In this document: in pieces, positions 9,465-20,567 of the stretch
How the letters are laid out: each line of letters starts with the position of its first letter
Numbering within the stretch: the stretch's first letter is position 1
Source: Kuschelorhynchus macadamiae
Lineage: Eukaryota; Arthropoda; Insecta; Coleoptera; Curculionidae
Assembly (NCBI GenBank): GCA_030620095.1
Contig: JAUTXW010005187.1
Coordinates: forward strand, 787,501 to 851,500
Length of the DNA: 64,000 nt
Direction of reading: 5' to 3'
Translations under genes and position numbers: made by a program
The notes under the pieces: generated by a model
Database searches by the model: none
Seen by the model: only the letters and a program-made list of their open reading frames with translations
Told to the model about the DNA's origin: nothing

Positions 9465-11804
9465 CAGGGTGTCCCATTTTCGTAGGTTTTACGGGGTTTC
9501 CAGCTTATGAGTAGAGATAGAGAGATGCGGTTTTCGCGACACCGTGCTACTTTTCGATGAAACTAAAGAGGCCGCAAACAGATTTGCCCTAACCATTTTA
9601 GTTTCCGTGCTACAGGGTGATTTTGAAAATTTGTCATTTTCGGACACCCCCTGTAACTCAGCTATCGTAAAATATATTTAAAATGTTTCAACTGGTATTT
9701 ATAGATTTTTTCACGTAGAATTCAGTGGCGTACTCAGATTTTTGCTGAGAGTCATAGTTTTTGACATATTGGCATAACCTACTATTTTTTAAATGGGACA
9801 CCCTATATATTATTTTTTCATCTTATTCTTCGTGTCGAGAGCTTTTCAAAAACATACCATAAGTCATATTTATTTTCATAAATAACATGAAAAAATGCAT
9901 TTTTCCTTTAAACGGATTTATGGCATAGCAGATCAATCGAAATAAGAGAAGGTGGCTGTGGAGCCATGGAAAAAGTTAACAAATATTTATTAACGAAATA
10001 ACAAAGTAACAGCATCAGAAAAAATTAGGAAGTAGGTAAAAGGTAATAATTATAATTTCATTAAAACTACAAATATTGTTCAAATTGTAGACCATTATGT
10101 GTCCTACAAGTGTGACAAACTTTAAAAATTCTTTTTAATGCATTTTCTATTGTATATGACTGTCTTTGTAACTCTGCAAAAGCGTTTTCGGTGGCCATTC
10201 TTAGTTGTTCTAAGTTTTCGTATCGCCTTACATAAACCTTGTTTTCTAAATAACCCCACAAAAAGAAATCTAAAACTGAGAGGTCAGGGGATCGTGATGG
10301 CCATCGAACAGGTCCGTGTGTTCCTATCCATCTTCCAGGAAAATGGCCATTAAGCCAGTTTTGACTTATTCTGGCATTGTGGGCTGGAGCTCCGTCTTGC
10401 TGGAAATAAATCCTATTTAGTTGAGCCAAGGGAACATCATCCAAAATTCCTAATGCGTCTTCTAGGATTCGCACGTAACCAATCGAATTCAGATTTCCTT
10501 CATATATTTGGTAAACTATTTTTCGGTTGAAAATAAAACAGGAGACATTGAATCCAAATCTGCCCTGACGCTCCCTAGGAAAAATAACATGGTTGTTTTC
10601 TTGACTCCAAAATCGCGTGTTGTGTCTATTTAAAATCCCTGAACTAGTAAAATGTGCCTCGTCTGACCAAATAATCTTTTTTTCAAAATCGATATCTTCT
10701 GCCTTCATATTTATAAACCAATTGCAGAACTCCAATCTGCGTTCTGCATCACCAGGATGCAGATGATGCACAAGTTTGTATTTATAGGGTTTGAATTTGT
10801 GCTTTTTCAAAATTTTCTGCACTTTGGTTTTCGGTACACCCGCCTCTTCGTCTATTTTCCTGCAAGATGTTTCAGGAGCTGTCTGAACGAGGGCTAAAAC
10901 GTTGACCTCAGATTCTTCGTTGTCTTTATTGTAAGTTCGCGATCGAGGCTTGTTAAAAGATCCAGATTGGCAAAGATTATTTTTAATTTTTTGAAAAATT
11001 CTTTTTTCTGGTTGTCTTCTCTCGGGATATCTAAGATAAAATAAAGCGAACCAATAAAGTCAAAATGCAGGATGATAAAAAAGAACTAACCTGTTCAGAT
11101 AAAGCTCTACCGCCTGATCTGCATCTTCATTAGACAATATAAAACACGCGTTCATATCATATTTCTCAAAATATTCAAATTTTTGATTCTGAGCCATATT
11201 AAAAACAATAATTATAATAGACGTCAAGAAAAATTTAAACGCAATAATGCCAAAAATGACAGCAGTAATGGCTGCCTGATCATATTTTTGTTGGCGTTGC
11301 CATGGCTACCACAGCCACCTTCTCTTATTTCGATTGATCTGCTATGCCATAAATCCATTTAAAGAAAAATGCATTTTTTCATGTTATTTATGAAAATAAA
11401 TATGACTTATGGTATGTTTTTGAAAAGCTCTCGACACGAAGAATAAGATGAAAAAATAATATATAGGGTCTCCCATTTAAAAAATAGTAGGTTATGCCAA
11501 TATGTCAAAAACTATGACTCTCAGCAAAAATTTGAGTATGCCACTGAATGCTACGTGAAAAAATCTATAAATACCAGTTGAAACATTTTAAATATATTTT
11601 ACGATAGCTGAGTTACAGGGGGTGTCCGAAAATGACAAATTTTCAAAATCACCCTGTAGCACGGAAACTAAAATGGTTAGGGCAAATCTGTTTGCGGCCT
11701 CTTTAGTTTCATCGAAAAGTAGCACGGTGTCGCGAAAACCGCATCTCTCTATCTCTACTCATAAGCTGGAAACCCCGTAAAACCTACGAAAATGGGACAC
11801 CCTG
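9465..11804 (-). mobile_element. Mariner 1: long-TIR Tc1/mariner (DD41D type), apparently intact
   Basis: The element starts CAGGGTGTCCCATTTTCG and is flanked by TA at 9463-9464 and 11805-11806. The terminal inverted repeats are very long: 9465-9969 and 11300-11804 are both 505 bp and differ at few positions. Inside is a two-exon minus-strand transposase gene without disruption. It interrupts the RT reading frame of the surrounding PLE. Nine members or fragments of this group occur in the window; this is the best preserved of the intron-containing type and could be mobile. Confidence 0.92.
10067..11197 (-). CDS. Mariner 1 transposase, two exons, intact
   Basis: Exon 1 runs 11197-11091 (ATG, 107 nt, starting MAQNQKFEYFEKYDM), then a 60-nt intron (GTTAGT...TTAG) and exon 2 at 11030-10067. 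The intron splits an Arg codon in phase 2 and the joined frame is open for 356 codons. After an HTH-like N-terminal region (YPERRQP, SCRKIDEEAGV) come the catalytic motifs WSDEAHF, QQDGAPAHN and SRSPDLSVLDFFLWG. I count 41 residues between the second and third catalytic Asp, the DD41D spacing reported for rosa-type elements. The transposase should cut and paste at TA sites. The same intron position recurs in mariners 3, 4 and 8. Confidence 0.9.
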
Positions 11805-11806
11805 TA

Positions 11807-12417
11807 CAAACAAATAGACGAAGTTCCAATAGGATCTTCAATATCATCAGTAGTGGCCAATCTATTTATGATGTACTTCGAGAAAGAAGCTCTGGAGAAA
11901 GCAAATCTGAAGTCCAAAATTTGGCTCCGTTACGTGGATGACATATTTATCATATGGCAACACGGTAATGCAGAACTTGACAACTTTCTAACTCACGTAA
12001 ATTCAATACATCCTAAAATACAATTTACGTTAGAGTAAAGAGTAAGAGGAAAACAATAAACTCCCATTTTTAGACATTCTACTTACAAAACGGGACAATA
12101 GTCACATTGAATACACCGTTTATAGAAATCTAACACATACTGACAGATATTTGAATGCTGGATCACACCACCATCCAGCACAAATTCAATACGTGGCCAA
12201 TACCCTCATATCCAGATCAGTGCGATTAACTAATACACAAACGAGACATGATGAACCTAATATAATATCTAGTGCTATAAAGAAAAACAGTTACACAAAG
12301 CATGCCATAAATAAAGCCATTAATAAACAGGGTTCCCGAGCAAACAGTAAAGGTTGGTAAAAGGTAAAATAAATAAAAGGTATTGGCAGGATTCTTAGAA
12401 AACACAATATACAAACA

Positions 12418-12420
<3 letters not shown>
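11807..12420 (+). pseudogene. PLE reverse transcriptase fragment
   Basis: Continues the RT begun at about 9390-9464. The frame at 11853-12038 contains VVANLFMMYFE and the catalytic RYVDDIFIIW, then a stop at 12036. Further PLE sequence follows in other frames (LDILL-like block, then NAGSHHHPAQ and a basic linker to about 12410). It lacks the N-terminal RT half and has at least two frameshifts. The endonuclease that should follow resumes at 21642 beyond LINE1. Confidence 0.8.

Positions 12421-12449
<29 letters not shown>
12421..12449. repeat. (AAT)n run: 3' tail of LINE1
   Basis: A 29-bp AAT repeat. On the minus strand it follows TTAATAAACG, so it reads as the microsatellite-like 3' tail of the minus-strand LINE1. 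Confidence 0.85.
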
Positions 12450-12450
<1 letters not shown>

Positions 12451-12936
12451 GACGTTTATTAATCTTATAGTACAACTCTCAGTACATTAATGCATTGAAA
12501 ACAAATAGCTTATACTATAATCATCAAAAGGTCGTTTATGCAGCTTTCCAGATAACAGAATCTAGGTGCTGTTGTGACCCAAAAACAAGAATAATAACAA
12601 AAAATATATATAAAAAAAATATACACACACATAATACAACAATGTAATAATTTTATACTAAAAATGTAATCTACTTTTGGAAGATGAACAATTCCTTAAA
12701 AACATGACTTTATAAACAGCACAAGCAAAAAACTAAAGATATTTAAAGATATCAAGACTTTGATTTATTCAAATAAAAATTATCTAATTGGTCAGTTAGG
12801 GAGACCAATTCCAGAAATATATTAATAATACAGTAGAAAAACTAATGCAACAAGAAAATAAAAAATGCAGGTGGTAAGAGGTGTGATAGGGATGTGAGAT
12901 CAAAAGATTTAGGAAAACGAATTGCGCGCATGCAGA

Positions 12937-13281
12937 TCAACATAATAAAAACATTTTTTTAAGTTTTTTTCTAAAGGAAAAACACGTTGGGGAAAAATCA
13001 AATATCTGAAACCTATTTATGATATTAGCAATTCTATATGAAAACGATTTTTTGAAAAGTTTTTTATGACGTTTTGGAATGGTTAGTAGACTGCGTACAC
13101 GGAGGTCCTTATTATGAACATTAGAGCGAAATTGTATCCTTTCTGCAAGATAAGCCGGTCTATTAAATTTTAAGACTTTAAAACAAAAATAAAGCTCATA
13201 AAATAAACGACGAGAGTGCATATTTAGCCAACCGGCATCTCTCAGTTTGTGCGACACACCCTGTCTACGGCGAATACTGTA
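12937..13281 (-). pseudogene. LINE1 ORF2 C terminus
   Basis: The tail of the LINE1 ORF2 protein beyond mariner 2: VSHKLRDAGWLNM, then a basic C-terminal domain (FSYRIANIINRF, SFRKKLKKMFL) with a stop at 12937. The join to the upstream RT part needs a frameshift as well as removal of mariner 2, so ORF2 was already decaying or has decayed since. The 3' UTR runs 12936-12450. Confidence 0.75.
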
Positions 13282-13283
13282 TA

Positions 13284-15345
13284 CAGTGTGTATCAGCCAA
13301 ATGGAATAAATTCGATAATAAATAAATGGGGGCGTGTTCGGAAAAACGCTTGGACCCGTCGATTGGTATTTTTAGTTGCTCATTTTCTCCAATAAAAACT
13401 TTTTATACAGGGTGTGTCCTGTAACAGTGGTCAATGCCAACTTTCTTATTTCAAATGCAACACCCCGGATATTATTTAATTTTTGGATTCTTTAGGAGAT
13501 TCTAAACATATTTTATGTTCAATGTCCTATACCTATCTTCAACTATTTCGGCAATATTAAGTGTTTTCAAATTTATTGCAAAAATTAAGATTAAAAAATA
13601 AAATTATTTATTTCTTCATAATGTATAAACAAAAGTAAAAAGTTAATTTAGGAACTGTTGAATATGCTCGCCGCGAACGTCTTGGCAAATTCCTAATCTT
13701 AAATAGAAATTTCTTCTAACGTTATTTAGCATCTCAGGCGTGACCGATCTAATCGCAAGCGTTATTCGTCTTCTTAAGTCAGCTAAGTCGAGGGGTTTAG
13801 TTTTGTATACAACATTTTTAATATGTCCCCATAAGAAAAAGTCTAATGGCGTCAGATCAGGGGATCGCGCTGGCCATTCTATCGATCCTCGTCTCCCTAT
13901 CCACCGATTTGGAAATATTCCGTTGAGGTACTGCCGGACATTAATTTGGTAATGGGGCGGTGCTCCATCTTGCTGAAACCATATCATATTCGCTGGAACT
14001 TGTGGGTTTGCTGCATCCGGATACAAATTTGTCAAAGTTGGCACGACATTATTTTGGAGCAATGCTAAATAATTATCGCCATTCAAATTGCCGTCAATGA
14101 AAAAGGGGCCTATGATATGATCCCTAACAATTCCTGCCCAAACATTAACCTTTTCAGGATATTGAGTATGTTCTTCGCTGATCCAGTGAGGATTTTCCCT
14201 AGACCAATAGCGGCAATTTTGACGATTTACATGACCGTGAAGTGTAAAGGTGCACTCATCCGAAAACAAAACATGTTCTAATTGAATAACATTGTTATAT
14301 AACATAGCCATCATTTGTTCACAAAAATAAGATCTCCTATCATAATCGTCTTCCATGAGCTCCTGAGTTGGTATCACTTTATAGGGATGCATTTTATTTT
14401 CTTTTAATGTTCGAATAATCGACGAATGGCTAATATCGAACATTGCGGCGGCTTGTCGACTAGAAATATGTGGGTTTTCCTCAAACTCAAGCATAATATC
14501 CAATTTAGTATCATTTATTGAATTGGCAGCTGCTTTTTTTATCTGCCTCACATGTCCAAGCTCGCGAAACTGCTTTTCTATTTTACTAATTGTCCCTTGG
14601 GATATATGCGGCAAATTTGGAAATTTTTCATGAAATAAGCGAGCAACTTCCACTTGTGTTCGTGTGTTATCTCCATAACCAATCATTTGTAGAATTGTTA
14701 TTTTATGCAATTCTGTTAAATGAACCATTTTTCTGATATTAGGTATTATGCAGTTAACGAAATTCAAAAGACTATGACACTGACACTGACAACTACTGTC
14801 ATGCAAAGAGAAAAGCCAGGCATTTTACACAAAAGTAAACAAAACCTAAAAGTAAACAAAACTGGCTCTTTTTGTTCCATATCAATAAAAAGGAACGCTA
14901 AAATAGTTTTTGCTTACATTCTTAATATGAAGACCTAAATGGTAAATAAGTATTGAGTGTGTTGTAGCGAATTTTTGTAATCAAATAAATAGTTCAGTAA
15001 CCAGAGCCACTTTCATGAATAATAATAAATTCGAAATAAATAAAATAAAATAATAAATTTGAAAACACTTAATATTGCCGAAATAGTTGAAGATAGGTAT
15101 AGGACATTGAACATAAAATATGTTTAGAATCTCCTAAAGAATCCAAAAATTAAATAATATCCGGGGTGTTGCATTTGAAATAAGAAAGTTGGCATTGACC
15201 ACTGTTACAGGACACACCCTGTATAAAAAGTTTTTATTGGAGAAAATGAGCAACTAAAAATACCAATCGACGGGTCCAAGCGTTTTTCCGAACACGCCCC
15301 CATATATTTATTATCGAATTTATTCCATTTGGCTGATACACACTG
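13284..15345 (-). mobile_element. Mariner 2: long-TIR Tc1/mariner inserted in LINE1, intact
   Basis: Starts CAGTGTGTATCAGCC with TA at 13282-13283 and 15346-15347. TIRs of 294 bp each (13284-13577 and 15052-15345) align without gaps. It contains one intronless minus-strand transposase with an open frame. Its termini differ from the CAGGGTGTCC ends of the other mariners here, so it is a separate lineage. It interrupts LINE1 ORF2. Confidence 0.92.
13643..14728 (-). CDS. Mariner 2 transposase, intact, single exon
   Basis: From the ATG at 14728 (MVHLTELHKI) this encodes 361 aa; the open frame extends further upstream without another plausible start. The N terminus has paired helix-turn-helix segments (DNTRTQVEVARLF, SSRQAAAMFDISHSSIIRTL). 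Catalytic motifs are FSDECTF, WFQQDGAPPHY and ARSPDLTPLDFFLWG, again with 41 residues between the second and third Asp (DD41D spacing). It has the QYPEKVNVWAG block common in insect IS630/Tc1/mariner proteins. No stop or frameshift is seen. The enzyme would act on the 294-bp TIRs of its own element. Confidence 0.92.
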   Translation of the reverse strand: MVHLTELHKITILQMIGYGDNTRTQVEVARLFHEKFPNLPHISQGTISKIEKQFRELGHVRQIKKAAANSINDTKLDIMLEFEENPHISSRQAAAMFDISHSSIIRTLKENKMHPYKVIPTQELMEDDYDRRSYFCEQMMAMLYNNVIQLEHVLFSDECTFTLHGHVNRQNCRYWSRENPHWISEEHTQYPEKVNVWAGIVRDHIIGPFFIDGNLNGDNYLALLQNNVVPTLTNLYPDAANPQVPANMIWFQQDGAPPHYQINVRQYLNGIFPNRWIGRRGSIEWPARSPDLTPLDFFLWGHIKNVVYKTKPLDLADLRRRITLAIRSVTPEMLNNVRRNFYLRLGICQDVRGEHIQQFLN

Positions 15346-15347
15346 TA

Positions 15348-17299
15348 TGAATCTAAGGCAGGCATTCTGAAGCCTTTGAATGCGGCTAGAATCATAAGAA
15401 TCGATTGCGGGACCGTAGACATTATTTCAAAAATTAAAATGCGAGAGACAAAGGGATTCGCACAGCATTTTCCTTGTCGGTCGATTTAAATAGTACCGAT
15501 GCGCATAAAACATTTTTAATGTCGAATACCCCAATCGCAATTTTTGGTTGACATGTTCTGTGAATTTAAGCTTACTGTCCAATAAAACGCCCAAATTTTT
15601 CGAATTATTTTTAAAATCTACTTTATCGTTGCCAATTTGAATGGTTATATTCTGTAAAAGTGCAGCTCTCAATGAGTCACTACAAAACAACAGTGCTACA
15701 AATTTATTAGGATTGATTTTTAAGAGATGATTCTGTGATTCTTGTAAAAGAGGGTCTAAGTCATTGTTAATCAAGACGTTGGCTAGTCCGGCATCTTTAG
15801 GATCAAATGATAAATGCAACTGTGTGTCATCTGCGTACATATGGTAATCACAACTCTGCAGGCTCTTAAAAAATTGGCAGTATAAATAGAATATAGGAGG
15901 GGACCCAATATACTTCCCTGAGGCACCTCTCGGGTAACATTCAATGTCTCAGATTGTATATTATCCAGCATCACATACTGTGAGCGGTTTTTTAAAAATG
16001 ATTTAATCAGATTATAAGAACCGACTCCGAAACCTACATGCTCTAAAACAGCTAGAAGAATGTCATGATTTAACATATCAAACGCTTTAGTGTAGTCTAG
16101 TAAAATCAAAACTGTTGCTTTGTTATTATCAAGGGCTTTATAGATATTATCTGTAGTTTCAACTAAAGCTGTGTTACAGCTGTAGCCAGCACGAAATCCA
16201 GACTGTTTAGGAGGTAAAATATTATTTATAGTTATGTAAGCAGAAATTTGTTTCTCTAAAACCCTTTCAAGGATTTTAGAAAAAGTTGGCAAGACAGAAA
16301 TGGATCGCAGTTGAGAAACATCGGAAGGGTTACTGACCTTAGGAAGTGGCAATACCAAGGCGTGTTTCCATTTATCCAGAAAATATGTTTTTTCTATACA
16401 GCTGTTTTTTACGTGTGTTACGTATGGAACAATATAAGGGCAACATAGAAGTATAAGGGTTATATTTAATTTATCAATTCCTATTGCCTTGGATTTAATA
16501 GTTTTTAAAATATAAGCACTTCAGCTTCCGTAACATAAGAAAAGTCAAACGTATTTTCTGTTAATTTATTATTTTTGTAAACATTTAAAAGATTTTGATT
16601 AGGTAAAGGGGCCGTATTACTTCCCTCCGTAAAGTATCTATTAAGTTCATTGGGGTTTTTTAAAGATTCGGGTATATGCGCTGATTTCTTCTTAGATATA
16701 TTAATCTTTTTCAATTCGTTCCATTTTTCCCTTTGTGAAGCAGTTTGAAATTTGTAATTTAAATATGCTTTCTTCTCCCATCGTATTGAAGCGGTGACCA
16801 AATTACGTAATTCTTTATAATTTTCATAATGCGCGGGCTATTTAGTGACTCTAAATTTATTAAGCGCTTTATTACGCAATCGTGTCATCAGTCTTATATT
16901 TTCTGTAATCCACGGACAATATGGGTTTTTCTTTGACTTAACATTTTTAACAGGGGCATGCAAATCAAACAAATTCAAAATATTGGAACTTGAAAAATTA
17001 ACTTTTTCATCAATATCCCCAAAATAGAAAATACGCTGCCACGGAATAATGCGCAGGTCATTCTGAAACAAATCAAAATGAATGTGTTTTAAAGGCCTGT
17101 AGGTAAAGTTATAACAAGGAAGAGTTTCAGTTTTAAGACTTAGACTGCAATATATTGCCTGATGATCGGAAATTTGAGGATCTTTAGTACCAGAGTCAAG
17201 GACATCATTCCCATTGTAAAATAATAAAGCAATAAGTGACTCAGAAAACTGGGTTATGCGAGTCGGAACGTTTATCAGTTGTTTGAGGTTAAACGTTTC
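15348..17299 (-). pseudogene. LINE1 ORF2: end of endonuclease, linker and reverse transcriptase
   Basis: Reading leftwards: the last part of the APE endonuclease (about 17299-17110, NVPTRITQ and SDHQAIY), a linker (17071-16505, HAPVKNVKSKKNPYCPW), and the RT domain (16358-15427: ISVLPTFSKILERVL, KQSGFRAGYSC, LLDYTKAFDMLNHDIL, REVPQGSILGPLLYS, YADDTQLHL) followed by GVLLDSKLKF. The YADD site is intact but sits in a different frame from the preceding RT block. Several frameshifts or stops (near 16810, 16500, 15800, 15425) make it a pseudogene. No RNase H domain is seen, as expected for Jockey/CR1 types. Confidence 0.85.
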
Positions 17300-17627
17300 T
17301 ATTTATTTTATTTCAATCAATCAGTACACTACAGAAATAATATTTCCAAATGGCACTACCAAAAATTAGAATAAAATTACATGTCAGTGATATCATTTAA
17401 AAATAGTCAGGAGTATATAAGAAAAAGAAACACCACACTTAAATGTTTAGACAAAAATCAAATTAAAAACTATCAAACTGATAGGTAAACCTTAAAATAA
17501 TAGCTAGTCATTTTTTAGCGGAGCCAATGTTATGTCAGAAAATGTACAAAATAAAATTTCCAAATAGAACACAAATACACTACAATTCTATAAACTAAAC
17601 AATTTAAAGCATAAACTAAACAACAAT

Positions 17628-20567
17628 TTAAAATACAATGCGTTTTATTTGATTTATCGACATATTAAAGATGTCAATATCTGTAAAGTTTTCATTAAAT
17701 ATATTACACATTCTGTCGACAACAGCCTTTTGTCCGTAATTAGTTCTGTGTATTAAACAATTGAATAAGAGTCTTTGGCGAGTATTTCTGTTAGGTACAC
17801 GAAAATTTATTGCTTGTAAGAGTTCTTCACAGTCCATGTGCCCATTAACCAGCTTATGAAGGAAAAATAAAAAGCTGTTTTTACGCCGAGATTCTAGGCT
17901 AGAGTATCCAACTAATAATAAACGAGTTTCGTGTGATATGTCAGTGTATGGTATATGTTGCTTAAATAGAATAAACTTCACAAATTTTGACTGTACTCTT
18001 TCTAAACGATTTATGTGGACTTGATAAATTGGTGACCAAACAATAGACGCATATTCCAATATACTTCTAACCAATGAATTGTACAGTGTCTTTAGAGCTT
18101 TGATGTCCTCTATATATCTACAATTTCTTTTTAAAAAGCCTAACATTCTAAAACTTCTAGCAACTATCCTATCAATATGTTGATTAAAACTCAGCTCACG
18201 GTCAAAAATTACACCTAGGTCGTTAAATGTTATTGCAGATTGCAGAGCATTATCACAGAAAGTATAATGAAATATCACAGGCATTTGTACTTTGTAGAAT
18301 CTCATGATTTTACATTTATTAACATTGAGCTTCAAATAATTACGTTCACACCAATTATCCAGTCTATTGAGATCATCTTGTAACATTTCAGAGTCACTGA
18401 TAGTTTTTACTCTTGCAAACAATTTCAAATCGTCAGCATATAGTAGACATTTATAGAACACAAAATTACAAGTAATGTCGTTCACAAACAATAAAAACAA
18501 TATTGGGCCCAGATGAGATCCTTGGGGAACTCCCGAAGTAACATCAATTTCACCAGAAACAGCACCAAACAATTTAACTGTCTGTTTTCGAGAAAAAAGG
18601 TAGGAAGCGATCCACGCCAGGTAGGGTCCACACACCCCTAAGCATTCAAGCTTACACAATAAAAGTTTGTGACACACACTGTCAAACGCTTTTGAAAAGT
18701 CTGTATAAATGGTATCCACTTGATTACCCTCCTCTAAGGCACGCACGAGGAAGTCCTGATATGCTGCCAGATTGGACGTCGTAGATCTGTTCTCAAAAAA
18801 TCCGTGCTGTTGTAGAGCGATGTGCCGTTTAAAGGCATAAAGTAGGTCCTCCGTTACCATGGATTCAAATATCTTTCCCAAGATGCAGAGCAGAGAAATC
18901 CCTCTATAGTTCTCAATGTGGTCTCGATCGCCAGATTTGTATATTGGAAAAATGGTGGATTGTTTCCATTTAGTCGGGAATACTCCAGTTGAAAAAGATC
19001 TCTGAAATATGCTGCAGAGAGGCCTAGAAAGAGAAATGGCACAGGACTTAAGGAACAACGGAGACAAACCATCTGGTCCTGCACTCTTACTACAGTCAAG
19101 ACTTCCCAACTTAGTTGCGACTTTGTCGATTGTGAAAGTATATTGAAACAGATGCACCACAGGATAGATATGTTCCATTGGTAAGATGTTAACATCATCG
19201 TGGTCGCAGTAACATGAGTGGAAATGCCTTGCAAAAGCACATGCTATTTCCTCTGGCGAATGCAGTTCCTCTCCCTGATACTTCATGTTAACAGGGATTC
19301 CGTTATTCTTGTTCAGGCTGTTTAAATATGACCAAAAGTACTTTATATTGCTCGGTATCATATGTTCCGTGTTAGACACATATAGCAAGTAACATAAATC
19401 AATATGGTACTTGCATTCACGACGTATGATAGAGTATCGTTCATAATCTTTCTGATCACCAGTTCTTTTGAAAGTTTTGTGAAGCCTGTTTTTCCTGTTT
19501 ATCAGCCTCTTTAGTTCTGAACTATACCAACTAGGAAATTTACTATCACAGATATACTTCGTTGGAACAAACCTATCGACAGCAGTATACAGAATGTCAT
19601 AAAGTCTATCAACCAACATGTCAATTTCCATCACAGTGTCCACAAAATTCCAATCCTGTTGTCCCAGAAACTCATTAATTCTTTCATAGTTAGCTTTGTA
19701 AAAAACATGAACTTTCAAATTTGTTTTTATGGATAATAGTGCTGGACAGTCGCCACGGAACTGGACCCGTAAAGCTGGATGAAATTCATCCAACCCACAT
19801 AGCTCAGAAGTTCCGGCGACTGACAGTTCGTTGAAGCCATTGACATCATCTGCGAGAACCAGGTCAAGTGTTTTGCCAAAGTGATTTTGGATAGTATTAA
19901 TTTGTTTGAGTTCTAAGTAGAAAATATGGTCAAGAAGAACTTCGGCAGCTTCACCTCGATAGTCCGATGCAACTAGTACACCATCATCCAATTCCCATTC
20001 AATTGTTGGAAGGTTAAAGTCCCCAGCGATAAGTAATCTTGTTTTAGGGTGGCTATTCTTGATCACTTCAATAGATTCAACAAGTGACCTATAAACTTCA
20101 GGTGGAGAACATGGACAGAAATAAATTGCACCCAGAATTATGTTATTCCCTTTGCCTTTAATCTTAACCCATAATTCCTCATGATAACACGTTGTAGTCG
20201 TTTGTAGTATTTCGGATTTGAATTCACATGCTGCGGCAATTAAAACACCTCCTCCTCTGGTACGATTGGTCCCTTCATAGTCTCTGTCTTGGCGATAGAC
20301 CTGGTAGTTTGGTGGAAATATTTCACTGCTTTCGATGTCCTGGGTCAGCCAGGACTCGGTAAAAACAATGAAGTCATAGTTCGTAGCACTTACAGAACAT
20401 AATGTCTCCACGGTTTTTGTTCTTAAGCCTCGTACGTTCTGATAGTATAAATGTAAGGTTTCACATACCGGTTGCACACCTAATATATTTGCCGGTGGGT
20501 TATAGTTGTCGTTGTCCCTTGCGTTTTGAGTGCTATCGAGAACAGACACTGAATGAGAATGACTCAC
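17628..20567 (-). CDS. LINE2 ORF2: APE endonuclease and reverse transcriptase, open for 979 codons
   Basis: The protein nicks target DNA and copies its own RNA in place. The endonuclease occupies about residues 36-270 (LYYQNVRGLRTK, FTESWLTQD, GGGVLIAA, LIAGDFNLP at 180-188, LDLVLAD). The RT spans about 480-770 (KSAGPDGLSP, NYRGISLLC, IYTDFSKAFDS at 620-630, TSGVPQGSHLGPILF, LLYADDLKLF around 710), followed by LGVIFDRELSF and a thumb-like region. No RNase H. The endonuclease motif usually SDHxP reads DEFHP here, keeping the His. The first codon of the open frame I bracket is GTG and the frame is open further upstream, overlapping ORF1; the true start is unresolved. Confidence 0.9.
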   Translation of the reverse strand: MSHSHSVSVLDSTQNARDNDNYNPPANILGVQPVCETLHLYYQNVRGLRTKTVETLCSVSATNYDFIVFTESWLTQDIESSEIFPPNYQVYRQDRDYEGTNRTRGGGVLIAAACEFKSEILQTTTTCYHEELWVKIKGKGNNIILGAIYFCPCSPPEVYRSLVESIEVIKNSHPKTRLLIAGDFNLPTIEWELDDGVLVASDYRGEAAEVLLDHIFYLELKQINTIQNHFGKTLDLVLADDVNGFNELSVAGTSELCGLDEFHPALRVQFRGDCPALLSIKTNLKVHVFYKANYERINEFLGQQDWNFVDTVMEIDMLVDRLYDILYTAVDRFVPTKYICDSKFPSWYSSELKRLINRKNRLHKTFKRTGDQKDYERYSIIRRECKYHIDLCYLLYVSNTEHMIPSNIKYFWSYLNSLNKNNGIPVNMKYQGEELHSPEEIACAFARHFHSCYCDHDDVNILPMEHIYPVVHLFQYTFTIDKVATKLGSLDCSKSAGPDGLSPLFLKSCAISLSRPLCSIFQRSFSTGVFPTKWKQSTIFPIYKSGDRDHIENYRGISLLCILGKIFESMVTEDLLYAFKRHIALQQHGFFENRSTTSNLAAYQDFLVRALEEGNQVDTIYTDFSKAFDSVCHKLLLCKLECLGVCGPYLAWIASYLFSRKQTVKLFGAVSGEIDVTSGVPQGSHLGPILFLLFVNDITCNFVFYKCLLYADDLKLFARVKTISDSEMLQDDLNRLDNWCERNYLKLNVNKCKIMRFYKVQMPVIFHYTFCDNALQSAITFNDLGVIFDRELSFNQHIDRIVARSFRMLGFLKRNCRYIEDIKALKTLYNSLVRSILEYASIVWSPIYQVHINRLERVQSKFVKFILFKQHIPYTDISHETRLLLVGYSSLESRRKNSFLFFLHKLVNGHMDCEELLQAINFRVPNRNTRQRLLFNCLIHRTNYGQKAVVDRMCNIFNENFTDIDIFNMSINQIKRIVF

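Noticed and set aside
18854..19240. Alternative 128-codon minus-strand frame
   Set aside because: It lies entirely inside LINE2 ORF2 in another frame and has no recognisable motifs.
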